NCBI GenBank assembly: GCA_027924585.1
Contig: BSBM01000764.1
Span: 3,723,501-3,787,500 of the forward strand
Source of the DNA: Larix kaempferi
Taxonomy: Eukaryota > Streptophyta > Pinopsida > Pinales > Pinaceae
Length of the DNA: 64,000 nt
Reading direction: 5' to 3'
In this document: one piece after another, positions 34,667 to 47,100 of the stretch
How the letters are laid out: each line of letters starts with the position of its first letter
Position numbering within the stretch: position 1 is the first letter of the stretch
The notes under the pieces: generated by a model
The model's input: the letters and a program-made list of their open reading frames with translations, nothing else
Told to the model about the DNA's origin: nothing
The model's database searches: none
Made by a program: the position numbers and the translations under genes

Positions 34667-37600
34667 CTTAGGAGAATGTCCTTGAGCAATGTCTAGCAAA
34701 TCCTCAAGCATTGTAAATATGACTTGATCAAAACACTGTAAACATATTGAAGATGCTAAGGAAATTGCATTTGTTGTTGATAGGAATCTTTGCAATGATA
34801 GAAGGGAATAATTTTTTACTTCTTCCCTCTTAGCTAAACAAATATTCCAAATCCCATGTGCTAACCACTACCACATCTCTGCTATTTATTGGGAATACAT
34901 TGGAGTATGCCCATGAGAATCATCTACATTCTTCCAATGACCAGAGATACCCTTTGACCACTGATCTAAGTATTTAACAGATTCATTATTCAAGTCTAGA
35001 GCACACAAAGACTTATACCGAGACTCTGCAAATGCTTAAGTACCACCAAATCATAAATCATAGTTTTCTTGTGTTAGATGTGCACCATCAGAGATAATAA
35101 AGGATAGTACTTCAAATCCACATTATGGTGCTTCTAGATGCTGAGCAATAATGGAAAGCAAAGATGATACTATGCGGCACCCCATTTGAAGATTCAATGT
35201 AGCCAGAATTTTCCTTCACAAGCCACATGACTTCTTGAGTGATGTGTTCACAATATACATCTTCGACCTGGGCATCCAATTTTAAAATATGTTGCAAATA
35301 TATCAAAATATCATATGCAAGATTTTCCTTGTAAGGAAACAAATGATGACATATCTGTAGGAGTCCAAAGATGTCCTTTTCTACAAGAGCACATGGGATG
35401 ATTGTTGATCACATGATACCAACAATTTTCTCATAAACACCCTGCAACAGGAGCATAATTCTATCCTGATTTTTTAAAGTGATTGCAATTAATAATTCAA
35501 GGATGAAAAAAAAATGTCTTCATATTCATCTGAATTGTTACATTTCTATGGTATACCTCCTACCCAAATGAAGGCTAGCTGCAACAAGTTCTCTTCTTGT
35601 ACATATTTACTCTCCGTAAATATATTATCAATGTGACATTTCTGGATGGTTTGCATAGTGTGCTGATATGCAACTAGCTACTCAGTTGGTTGAGACCTTG
35701 GTTCTCTAGTGTCATGTGAAAACAGTTGTCTAAAACTTCTTATCAACACTAATGATTGACATGGATTACCAATTACAAGTATATGAGATATAGATGGAGC
35801 CCTTGAAAGTGCCTTTCCGTGCATAGCGTCATTTGCAAGATCAGGACATTCAGCTGCATCACTTGCAACATGAGTAGGTAACAAGCCTAGTTTATGTAAC
35901 CTCAAGATACAATCAAGGATGTTCCTCCATCCAGATTGAATATAGTCCCCAAACCTGCTTTCTATGGTGAAAATTGTAAGTCACCGTACTTTATTTTGTA
36001 TCATCACAAAAATTAAGAAGAGGCTCCTCAACAGAAGAAAATGGTTTAAGAATAGTTGTAAATTTACAAAGAAAAAAAACTAAATCATCGAACAAATCCT
36101 CTATAGTCCCCAAACCTGCTTTCTATGGTGAAAATTGTAAGTCACCGTACTTTATTTTGTATCATCACAAAAATTAAGAAGAGGCTCCTCAACAGAAGAA
36201 AATGGTTTAAGAATAGTTGTAAATTTACAAAGAAAAAAAACTAAATCATCGAACAAATCCTCTAGATGATGACAAACTGACATTTTAGCCACTGCAGGAA
36301 ATCCATCAAGACATGTGTGGAAAACATCTTCATCTTCTTCATGGTCAAAGACCACTAAAATGGTTGTAATGGTTGGACCTAATATGATGGAAAACATATC
36401 ATGATCAAGGAAGGGTCTAGAATCACACACAATGTAAATATTCGTTTTCTCATATTTTCGTATGATATCAATCGAACAGCTAGGTTTCATTTATGGGAAT
36501 CCTACATTGTATTCATAGATTGTCCATATTTCATTCTTGGCAATAGCATAGTAAATATCAAAGAGATAATCTCGAGGAAGATATTTTACAACATTGATAT
36601 GAAAATTATTTTTGATCTAATCCTCTTCAGTCATGTTTTTCTTAACTTGGACATTTGTTTATCTGTATTAAGCATGATAAGTGAATAAGACAATAAAAAT
36701 CTCCATCTGTATCTGCAAGAATGCTAAATTACTGTTCATAATATCTCTTTGAGAAATCCTTTAGAACCCTTTGTATTTTTTGGGATTCATCTGCTAAATG
36801 GAAGGTCTCAAGAAACAACCACACTGCAGTGTCTAAATTCATGTCTTGAAAGTCAAATTCCTTTTCAAATTCATGAAGCACCTTCACACAAAACTCGTCA
36901 TGATTTCCCAAGAAATCACCTACAAGGTTTTTATCAAGTCCTACAATATATCTAAAAATAAAGTAACACTTTGGTGATCAATATTCTCAGGAATTAAATG
37001 AGTCCCTTGAAGGAATTCAAGGATTTCTTTTCATTCCTATTGAAGTGATCTACTCCAATCATCAATCTTCTCTTGATATACATTTTGCATCGAAAAAATC
37101 CACCCAATGGTTAGCATCTTCATAAATCTCACACTTGATTATCCAAAATGGTTCATATTACTCTATATCCCCTATAGGTACAGGATCCAAAAGGGATGAT
37201 GTGGTAGTGACCATATATTCCATGCCGTGAACGGCTGCAATCAACCCATGCAATGCTAGAATGTGCATTTCAGATAAGGGACAATTTACCAGAAATGCAC
37301 TACGTGATAGTAGATTCCCAAGATTCTCAAATATGTTAGTACAAGTAATATCACAATGTTCCTAATTCACATACATCTCAGGAATAAATGTTCGTTGTCT
37401 GTATAAGTATACCAAGGATTCTATTGCAACTTCATATTCTTGATAAGCAGGCCCGTACTTGCTTTGTGCAAGCTCGATTATAACACAACTGAAGAAATCT
37501 TCCAGTTGTAGATTCAACTTCGTACACAGATAATGATATAGTTTAATAAAAATGCTACATACCATGGGAAAAATCAAAGGAATCAATGACAATCCAAAGT

Positions 37601-38950
37601 ACATCAAGTTATGAAAAATCTCATCTTGTATAAGAGCTAGCAACTTTGGGTGCTAACCCATAGATTGCATTCCTAGTTAAATGGTGGAATTTATCAATCG
37701 TGCAAAGAAAAAAAAGGAACATATTCATCAAAGTCCAAGGTATTGGACCTAGAACCTATTCCCATAGTCTCAACAATATTCAAAAGAGAGCATAAGAAGT
37801 GAAAACATTCCACCATGCAAGGGATCCCATATGGGCTCTATGAAAATCTATACATCATCAGACAATTATGTTGTACTAGATTTAGTATCCATTGTTTTAT
37901 CATCCAAATAATTCACTTGTGATGTAAACGCAACAAGTACTTACATATTGGTAGAATCCGAGTATGGAATCCCATTATCAAACTGCCTGCTATCAATGAT
38001 GTGTTCTTTTTGAATCCCATCTACCTATAGAAAGAAAATCAAGTTACATGCTCATCATTTTATGCACTGAAGTTCTATTTGTAACTTTAAGTGCAACAAA
38101 ACAACCAGATGTTACAATCTAGCCTTCAATGAGAACATAAGCAAGAAAACTTCTGAAGTTAATTTCACAAACAACTCAACCATTCCAAGGCCCAAACAAA
38201 TTACATGCACTTTAGACTTGATAGAAACCACATGACTTCGATTGGCAGTTGCAAAATCATTGACATTATCAAGCTCTAGAAAATGAGCGAAAATATCCCT
38301 CACAAGCTCATGCATTGTGTGTCGAGCTATTCGTTGTAGCAGTTCACTTCTTGTTCCAGCTTGATGAACCAATGGAAAGCATGTATTTACTATGGTACAA
38401 ACATCTTGGTTGTTAAGAACTACAAAAGTCTTTCTTTTCATACAAGCTAGAAGAAACTGCAATATCTTCATCAAGACCACCTCTTCTAATGTTGGGTTAG
38501 TTACTTCAAATTGAAAACTTGTAACAACATCCACTATAGAATGCATTTCCTCATTGACATGGACTATATTCAAATAAAAAATTCCATAGTTAAAGTCTTG
38601 TAAACAACAAAAAAGGAAAATCCAGTAATTGGCACCCCAGTTTCATCTGAGTGGATTACATCCATAAATGGTTTCAAATAAATAGATGGATCAATCATGT
38701 GCCATGGGTTTTTCCAGCTAAATATTTTCCTATATAAATTCTTTAAAGATTGCACAAGCAAATGCTCTAACTGATCGTTTCCTACGATATAACGACCTTC
38801 CCACCTTGCATTTTGCATCATAAAAAGCAACACAACACCCACTTTTGAGTTCACCATACAAGCTAAGTCCCCTCTCTTTGCTATCCCACCACATTCTTTG
38901 GGCTCCTCTTCTATTACCTTGATTCTAGTTTGTAGTTTCAGATGACCCAT
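34667..38950 (-). pseudogene. GNOM-like ARF guanine-nucleotide exchange factor pseudogene
   Basis: Colinear with plant GNOM/GBF1-class ARF-GEFs, which load GTP on ARF GTPases in vesicle trafficking. It starts MGHLKLQTRIKVIEEEP at 38950. The DCB domain follows (DETGVPITGFS; EEVVLMKILQFLLACM; RIARHTMHELVRDIF), then the HUS-type region (PYGIPCMVECFHFLCSLLN near 37830; IQDEIFHNLMYFGLS; NCPLSEMHILAL). Next is Sec7 (GLDKNLVGDFLGNHDEFC; FHLADESQKIQR, retaining the catalytic-finger Glu but with PG changed to AD). HDS regions follow (FLDHDMFSIILGPTI; CHHLEDLFDDLV; KENLAYDIL...LKLDAQVED; CFDQVIFTMLEDLLDIAQGH). Stops and frameshifts occur throughout, so it cannot be functional. Homology ends at 34667, where a copia LTR begins. 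The C-terminus is missing. I see no intron interrupting the Sec7-to-HDS part, but I cannot say whether it is a retrocopy. Confidence 0.88.
35941..36262. repeat. perfect 161-bp tandem duplication inside the GNOM pseudogene
   Basis: 35941-36101 and 36102-36262 appear identical base for base, starting 'tatagtccccaaacctgc' and ending 'aacaaatcctc'. The duplicated piece encodes the HLEDLFDDLVFFL to IFTI part of the pseudogene. The rest of the locus is heavily mutated, so the duplication is either very recent or an assembly artefact. Confidence 0.9.
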
Positions 38951-40065
38951 TTTGTATGTACCTACTACCGCTTGTAAAGTCTAAAATATTTTGAACTACA
39001 AATTTGCTATTACCATTGTCAAATAGACAAAATGCAACCTGGGGTCAACTAGCAACAAAAGAACTCCTTCTTCCTGAAAAATGAAGCCTCCTGTAAGAAA
39101 CAACTTCGTTAAACCTATGGACTAGATAAAGGTTACACCAGTACAAAATTATTTATGCATATAGTTACTCTTCCATATCAACAGAAATTAAGTGCAAACT
39201 AAAAAATGTCCCACTTACTGTAGGTGATCTAAAGTCAAAATCTATGATAACATGGCCCAGTACTAAAATTAGGGATGAGAAATATCACCCAAAATTCAAA
39301 CAAACTGCAAAGGCATTAAATTCACATAATAGACCTGGATATTACTACATCAATAAATAAATTCATTACAACATAATAAATCAGCAAAATGACAGGATTC
39401 ATGGAAGAAATTTAAATTATATTTTTTTACAAAACCCTTACAAAGTTATAACAGATTGGGATGATATTTCTTAAAAAAATCATATAAACAATTCAGAGAG
39501 CAATAATGATGCATAAAAAATATTACAAGAGATCCACAAGATGGAGTATGTGTGAAGATTTTTTGTTGGATCAAAGGAGAGGATGTGTCTCTTCTCCCTT
39601 CTTCCCACACAGTTTACATGGGTTTTGTCTATAGAGCATAAGGATCTCTGCTTTTGTTCGCCAAAAATTGGAAGTCCAACTCTTTCGTATTCATGTTGTT
39701 TTCAAAAGATATCTGCAATCGACTCTCACACAAAATAAAAACTCCAAGATCATTTCGATTGATTGGATTTATCAATGGGATTCAACACCAAAATATCTCC
39801 ACCCTACCATGCAATTCTCAAATCATAAATTGGGATTTCAATAATAGAAATCATGAAAGTTATAGGAAATAATTACAAAGAACACTCAGTAATAAAATGT
39901 CATGATTAACAAAAAAAACCCTTTTTCCCCTTATCAGAGCGATAATTGATCCTCGAACCCCTCCCCCCCAAAATACATTTACTATTTTAATTTTCAATAA
40001 GTAATGTCAAAAAAAAACAAACACATAAATATGAAACTAAACTACTACTACATGATATCTATATA
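38951..40065. other. AT-rich flank upstream of the GNOM pseudogene
   Basis: This holds the expected upstream region of the minus-strand pseudogene. I see no promoter, gene or repeat that I can support. Confidence 0.4.
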
Positions 40066-40069
40066 AATG

Positions 40070-40175
40070 CAATGAAATAGTTAGCAATTGTTACTGAGTA
40101 TTCATGGCAATCATATTGTAGTATATAAATGCAATGAAAGAGTTTATAATTGTTAAAGAGTATTCATAGCAATCA
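40070..40175 (+). repeat. 52-bp tandem duplication
   Basis: 'tatataaatgcaatgaaa...gagtattcat(g/a)gcaatca' occurs at 40070 and again at 40122, with a few differences. Confidence 0.8.
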
Positions 40176-40319
40176 CATTTAGAATGGGAGGGAAACACAA
40201 ATGTGGGACATAATCCATGTGGATTCTACTTGACTCTTATTGACACTAGTATTAGTTTGATAGAAGTTATCAAAACCAATTAAGAATATATTTTTTAATA
40301 TAAAATCTAAGTAGACTAA

Positions 40320-40553
40320 ACATACATAATATGCAATAAATACTCTTGCATAGTCTCTTGGTGCAATCTTGAGCTTCATGTTGAACCATTGAATATGTAC
40401 ATATACTTCGACTTAGAACCAATTCTACACAACTCAAAGAAAAACATACATAATAAGCAATAAATACTCTTGCTTGGTCTCTTAGTCCAAGCTTGAGATT
40501 CATGATGAACCATTGAATATGTACATATACTTTGACTTAGAACTAGTTATGCA
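40320..40553 (+). repeat. 124-bp tandem duplication
   Basis: The unit 'catacataat(a)..gcaataaatactcttgc' to 'atgtacatatact(t/c)(t/c)gacttagaac' occurs at about 40321 and 40445. Overlapping minus-strand ORFs of similar sequence come from this duplication. Confidence 0.85.
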
Positions 40554-40684
40554 CAAACCAAATATTATCTTCAACATTATTAAATCACAAGAGTGCCCAA
40601 ATTGTAAGCTAGATCACAGTCAAAGGAAATACTATTTCCATTCAAGCACTTGTTAATTCAATATAATAACTTATACACCAGTTT

Positions 40685-42311
40685 TGTCACGTCCCCTCCC
40701 GTCATTTCAACCCACAGAGGGAACATGAAAGAAATATGGGTTGTCTAATTCTTCCCCAAGCCATATGACTAAATTTACGATTTTTAATCAAATACCTAAT
40801 TAAAATATACACAACGGAATTAACACATAGTACCACACACACTTAATGGAATGCATCAATATATTTCTCCCAAGCTGAATGATGAAACAACATACAGAGA
40901 ACTAATCCCCCTTCTCTTACTATGCAAAGGTTTTATGTTGATTAAATTAAAATAATCATTTCATTCAATTAACAAAACAGTCAATAATTAACACATTGCC
41001 GAATTTAAAAATACATAGATAATACTTATTTTTAAGATGAAACTGTCCAAGCAGCTGGCTATGTAAGAGCAACGTTTCACCCAACCATAGGACCCTGTCC
41101 ATCCTATATTATTTCAGCTAAGAGACCACCCCTGAGATGGGATGTATCCACTAAGGAGGAACTGGGCAAGCTCACTCACAACCATGGTTTCACACAAACA
41201 ATCATGCTAAGACAACACGAACTTGGGTTTATCAAGCATGCAAGAGACAAAGGAGGAGGATGCTAAGCCAGTGAGATCAACCATAGAGCTACATGCATCT
41301 CAACTAAACTCAAACAGTCATGGCACCCACAATACCTACTACACCCAACACAAGGAAGGTCCCCTTCTCTACTGCATAGTCCCTTAGGCACCCCTTCCCT
41401 CCAGTTCTATTCAGGGTGGGAATAGAAAGGTCCAAGCTGTTGCATCCTTGATATTCTATCCTTCACTGGGTTTATCAAGCATTCCAACCTCTGTTCTCTC
41501 TCTCTATCATTCACACTTGTATTTTTCTCAATTCTATCACCAAATAATTATGTCCCGTAATTGGATTTTCGGGCTATAAAATCGGGGTTTTCCTATGGAT
41601 TTTTGGGCATCTAACACTCTCAAAATTGCCCCAAGGTTTAGGTCTATGGATCCCCCATTGGATTTCACTATCCACACAAATTTCTAGGCTTTTTTGGCAC
41701 TTCAAAACGTGTCTTAATTTAGAGTTGCGATTTATGGTTTTTCTCACTGCTAGCATTGTGTAATGGATGAAAACTAATGTCTAGATGTTCAATAATGGAA
41801 TGGGAATGAGGAAAAAGGAATTTCCATGAGGTAGAGTTACTTGTGGGTGAAAGAAATAGAGTCTATACCCCTCCATACGAATTTATGGGTTGCCCATACT
41901 CCATTGAAGCCATTGACTGATTTCTTCAACTACTTCCTTACAATATAATTACATGTCAACAAGGAAAGTCAAATGGGTTCTCAAGATGACATTTGGCAGC
42001 ATATGGTTCAACCCCACAATCCTGCTCACCACTCCCTAGTGGATACACACGCCCCCCTCTTATTAGTTGCTTCCATAACCAGTTTTTGGTATTATTATTG
42101 CAATATTAATATTTATATCATTTTACAATGTTCTATGGCTTAATAGCACATGGATAACATAATATCAAGTACTTTCATTTTTAATTAAAATCCAAGCATC
42201 CACTAGCGAGGCCTTGGCCTTGAGCTCCACTCTAGTAAAACATACATAGCATGTATACAATATTTACATTAAAAGCCAATATATACCGAGGGTCAAGATG
42301 GGGATATTACA
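40685..42311 (-). mobile_element. probable LTR (solo or relic), about 1.6 kb
   Basis: The plus strand begins TGTCACGTCCCCTCCC and ends GGGGATATTACA. This gives TG...CA termini with the short inverted ends (TGTcacgTCCCC / TGTaataTCCCC) typical of many plant gypsy LTRs. The opposite orientation (TGTAATATCCCC first) is the commoner form. Flanking 5-mers (agttt, ggttg) match only in part, so a target duplication is not established. No internal domains adjoin it with certainty. Confidence 0.5.
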
Positions 42312-43879
42312 GGTTGAGGCAGCATTAACAATCGTATTTATTAGGGTATTAACCCATAGATAAATTAACAACAAAAACCTAGCAACTACAGGGATAAAAA
42401 TCTCGTGCAAAACTATTTTCTTCCATCAAGATTTACAAGGTGTTCGGGACCCAAAAATCAACAAGTGTTAAACATATCACAATGAGACAGTTGTGCATCT
42501 TTGCACAGGGGTTTAAACCCCTCATTCTTCCTTGATGGCGAGCGAGCTGTAGGTAGGGAGCTTACCCGAGACAAGCACCCACATCTAGTCCATATATAAG
42601 CTCAACTCCCTTCGAACCAATTAGATATAGTTATTCCTACAACAAAGAGATCCTGCATTGGTAAATGTTCATAAAAGAAAAACAATTAAATGAAAAAAAA
42701 TATACATATAAGAACATACAGTGGGAAAACGATAACTTACCGAAAAAAGGTGAAGGCTTCATCATCCTGAAGAATGCATGACTGTAGGATTGATCATATA
42801 TAGGTGTTATGATAAATAATGTAACTGGAATAGTTTACCAAGTTGCGAACTGAGCGACTGTCATCAAAAGGAAAGAGCTCAAGCTTTTCCCAAACCCTCG
42901 TAGAGAAAAATAGAGCTTGGGGTTGAACAATGAATTAGCCAAAAAATCATACAAAGGGTAAAACCCTCCTTGCACAACTAACAATGTGAATTACTAACAC
43001 TTTATTGTGAAGCTCTAGGTGGAAGCGAGATTCATGTGCAGTACATGTCCTCCACTGGTAGTGAGTTGTATTACATTCATCGACCCCTTGCTCGTAACAT
43101 AGTAATACGTCGTGACACAAGTGTTGACCCCAGGAAGGGATTAAATGTTGCACGCTAGAATTTTAACCACCAAGTTGGAACATTAATGTAGACTTGTTAC
43201 AAATCCTGGTGTTAGCACATTATGCTAAGTAAGCCACATACATGCTGGATCTTACCTCATATGCAAGAATAACAACCTGGAATTAAACCTACGTAAGGTT
43301 AAAATTAACTTATGATTATCAATAATGTAAACAACTATAAAACATAAGAATGCTAGCCTTGATCTATGTAACATGTAATTCATAATGGAGTTAACCCATA
43401 GTAATTTCTCTCATTTGTAAATAGATAATAATACTTGGATAGTGGTCAAGTTAGAAATTACTCAAACAATTTTAATATGAAATCAAGTTTCTTAAAGAAA
43501 AATGATGGGAAACCAAGTTCTTAAATTGTAAAAGTAAAACAATTTAAACGAGACTCTATCAGTCTACAAGGTTATATAAAATCATGTATGGAATGTATTG
43601 AAGAGTTTAATTCCCTCTTTACAAATATACTAACACTTGTGAGGTATCTTAGAGTATTTTCACAGAAAGAAATAATGAAAGAAATTCTAGTTTGTAACTT
43701 AAAAATTACAGGAAATTTAGACTAACTGTGGCCTAATAAGTTTAAAGGACTCCTCTCCTCAAAGAATGAGAAGGAGTCTAGGGATTTAGACTATGTTATT
43801 ATATATGTATTTACTTAAATTTTTCTAGTTCTTAAATGTTGATTTGTTACATTCCTTGTGCTCCTACTTTGTCTTTGAA
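42312..43879. other. unassigned sequence 3' of the gypsy RT relic
   Basis: It should contain the RNase H and integrase portions of the 44-46.5 kb gypsy element, but I find no surviving motif. Either these were deleted or they are too decayed. Confidence 0.35.
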
Positions 43880-44500
43880 TTGATGAGGATGTAATCTATT
43901 AATATGGGCACAAATTTATCCTGATACTTACTAAAAATACTATTCATGAGGCACATGAATGTAGCAGGTGCATTAGTGAGGTCGAAAGGTACCACCACAA
44001 ATTCTTAGTTTCGGTACCAAGTTTTGAAGGTTGTTTTAGGAATGTATTGATATCTGATTCGAATGTGGTGATAGCCAGATCTTAAATCAATCTTAGAGAA
44101 CAACTTTACCCCTTGGAATCAATTTAATAGATCATCATTTATAGGAAGAGGATACCTAGTATTTATGGTTACATTGTTCAATTGTCAATAGTTGACACAT
44201 AATCCAATGGTTCTTTCCTTCTTCTTAAGAAATAGAACTGGAGCTCCCCACAGTGAAACACTTGGTCTGATGTAACCTTTCTCTAGTAGCTCTTACAACT
44301 ACTATTTAACATCTACTAGTTCTAGGGTGCTCGTGGCAATATGTTGCTTTCAATTTAGGTATTGCTCCTGGTTCCAAATCAATGGTGAAATATAGATCCC
44401 TCTTGGGAGGAAATCCAGGTGCTTCTTTAGAAAAATCATCCTCTAAATTCCACAAGTACATGATAATCTTCGAACTTAGTCCCATTCTCTTTTCCATCAT
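43880..44500 (-). pseudogene. Ty3/gypsy reverse transcriptase relic
   Basis: On the minus strand the order is typical of gypsy RT: FPPKRDLYFTIDLEPGAIP (44420), [21 protein letters not shown] (44250), [37 protein letters not shown]. The catalytic box reads LIDYILINS near 43890, where F(V/I)DDIL would be expected, so one catalytic Asp is replaced. Several in-frame stops are present. It follows the protease and gag relics in the normal order on the same strand. Confidence 0.88.
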
Positions 44501-44830
44501 CTATCGATTGTACTACATATAAATTACATCATTTTCATTCATTCCACTTTAACTATAAGGCATATATATGCCTCATTGATAAATTACAAGGTATTACATT
44601 TATAGTTCTCGTATTTCCTTTCTTGTCTTCATAAGTAAATGTCTTTGTGTAGAAATTCAAAAGAACATTATTTTTTTCTAACTAGTCCATTCCTATGAGA
44701 AGATCATAGGATCCCAATGGTAGAATACTTAGGTTTATTACTATCATAATTCCATCTAGTTCAAAGATACTATCTTGTACAAACTAAGAAACCTTCTTTT
44801 TTATCCTCATGGTTAGTTGAACTAGCCAAT

Positions 44831-45049
44831 CTAGTGAAACTTGCTTTTCTGCAGCATACATTGGTCAACAATTTGAGGAGAAGTATAACTTATACAAGAG
44901 CCTGGATCAATGAGGATTGAAATGGATTTATAATAAAGTTTACCTTCCACTTCCACAATTGATGATTGATGATCATCCTCTCGATTGTCCAAAGATACAC
45001 ATATATTTGGAACTCTGGCCATGTCATTAACTAAAGCTGCTTCTTGCAA
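44831..45049 (-). pseudogene. Ty3/gypsy aspartic protease relic
   Basis: The 72-codon ORF contains YKSISILIDPGSCISYTSP, which corresponds to the gypsy protease active-site region (Asp-Ser/Pro-Gly-(A/S)). Its position between gag and RT on the same strand agrees. Confidence 0.7.
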
Positions 45050-45370
45050 ATTGTGAATAGTCAGTTCTATTAACCTTACCTTTACGAGGGCATATCACTT
45101 TGTTTTGATTCTCTCCGCAGACCCAACAATGATTAGGTTAAGTATGAGCTCCTTCGGATTTCCTTTCGGTTGTTCCACTCGATTGATTTTTGCTATGAGC
45201 AGGAGTAGGCTGATGCATTTTACTTTGACAAAAAGAATTACTGTTTTGAACTAATTTTTCCTTATTTATGATGGTATGAGGGTTGAAATCCCTTCTTTTG
45301 TTGTTCATATTTTTTCCCTTTTTTCACCTATAGACTTCGTTGGTTTTATACTCTATGATGGATCTCCTCA

Positions 45371-46307
45371 TTACAAAGTGCTTCCTTGTGAAAGGTCTCT
45401 TCTAGGTCTATTAGTCTCAATGCTATCTTGAAATTGTAATGGCAGCCAACTCATGAATGGTTGGATTTTAAACTTTTCATCCTTGACATAAGGAACATAA
45501 TGCAATAATTTCATAAACTTGCTAATCAGATCTTCCATATTCATCTGTCCCATCTTGAGTTCATGAAACTCTTTTATTTTCCTAACATAAAATCTTTTTG
45601 ATAGATACTTTTGTTAAAATTATTCCTTGAATTCCTTCCACTCAAGGTGCTTCTCCTTGAGTTGTTTTGTAGTTTTCATATATTTCCACCAAATAATAGA
45701 TTTGATGGTGAGGTTGTACATAGCTAACTAAGCCTTCATGTTTCCATCAAAATTGTATATTTGAAAGTACTTCTTCATTCCCAATAGCTAGGCTTTAGAT
45801 TCCTCACTTGTTTTCACTATGCCATTGAAGTTAGGTGATTTGATCTTCTTGAACTATCCTTGAAGTTCATTAAATATTTTATGTTTCTTCTTTTTCATAG
45901 GAGGTGATCTTACTGTACATAAACATTGTCTAAGTTGTATGAGAGAGCCTATTCATTGGTTGCTTCTTTGCCATTCCCATTTGGTGAAGGTTTGAATTAT
46001 GGTTCCTTACTATGAGAATATTTCTCTTGGGGATCCTTTTTTCCTCCATTGTTGAAGGTAGGGACATGTTGCACTGTATTTCTTATCTCAGTTAAGTTTC
46101 GTATTAGAATGGAATTGATCTCACGCGATTCTTCCAAGGCCTTTACATTGTCAACCTTGAAGCTATGTAGCTCTTCTTGAATTGTCTTTACTATCTCTAG
46201 CATCCCTTAAGGGGTTGTTGTTCTATGGGATGAGTTCATTTCAAGCCATACATTATATTCAGGCGGGGATCCTTCTTGCTCTCCATCTTGATTGGGTGCA
46301 CCACTCA
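45371..46307 (-). pseudogene. Ty3/gypsy gag relic
   Basis: The frame starts at ATG 46307 (MSGAPNQDGEQEGSPPEYN), 170 bp after the PBS, and meets a stop just before MLEIVKTIQEELHSFK (46203). A coiled-coil-like segment follows. Further on, MNMEDLISKFMKLLHYVPYV and QPFMSWLPLQFQDSIETNRP (45553-45371) are typical of the retrotransposon gag capsid domain. Stops and frameshifts separate the parts. A Cys-containing stretch near 45110 may be the remnant of the zinc knuckle. Confidence 0.78.
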
Positions 46308-46477
46308 TTCCTTTCAGGTATTATAACTTTTGAATTACATGTTCACTTTTCAACCTGTCTTCTTCTTGCCACCTAAAATTCACACAGTTTATTAATTGCA
46401 ATTAAAATATATATGTTCACATATATATACATTTCAGTGAGGTAGTTGATTCCATAAGGTCCAAGCGTTGCAACCTT

Positions 46478-46490
46478 AGCTCTGATACCA
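46478..46490 (-). other. primer-binding site, initiator tRNA-Met type
   Basis: The minus strand reads TGGTATCAGAGCT, an exact match to the usual plant PBS. It is 3 bp from a sequence ending ...GGTACCTGACA, a plausible LTR end, so the 5' LTR lies at 46494 and above (its outer end not located). Confidence 0.85.
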
Positions 46491-46981
46491 GTTTGTCAGG
46501 TACCCGACACACTTAGATATTTTCGTCTTTTAAATACCAATTCATGATACATACTTAATTGATAAAGGGATAAGTGGAAAAGCACTTAAATTCACTTGAA
46601 AGAACACTTAGACTACTATGAATGCATATCAATACGGTTAGATACATAACCCTTCACTGACTCTCCATTATATATGCTAGTCGCAACCCGGATTGAACCT
46701 ATAGATCTTATAGATATACTCATTCTTTGATTAGATACCATAAGTTCCAGTCTAACCACAATCTAAAGTACTTAACTTACCTCGACTCTGCTTGGATTTC
46801 ATCTCATCAAGTTAGTTGAAGAGAGGTGGAATTGTGATTAAGTCACCATCATCATTCTCTTTTAGTTATCTTACACATTTTTATTTTTTACAAGATTATG
46901 GATGAAGCACTTACATAGCTATACAAAGTCAACTACACTCTCTACGACTTCTTCGTTAACTTGTATATTAGCATCTCATCC

Positions 46982-46982
<1 letters not shown>

Positions 46983-47028
<46 letters not shown>

Positions 47029-47100
47029 TCTATATATATATATAGATATATGTATATATATATATATATACATATATGTATATATATATATATATAATAT
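46983..47100. repeat. (TA)n microsatellite
   Basis: Nearly pure TA over about 115 bp with a few interrupting C and G bases. The Tyr/Ile ORF across it is spurious. Confidence 0.95.

Noticed and set aside
40685-46500. LTR pair of one gypsy element (40685-42311 with the LTR starting at 46494)
   Set aside because: Both start TGTCA on the plus strand, but the sequences after the first bases are unrelated.
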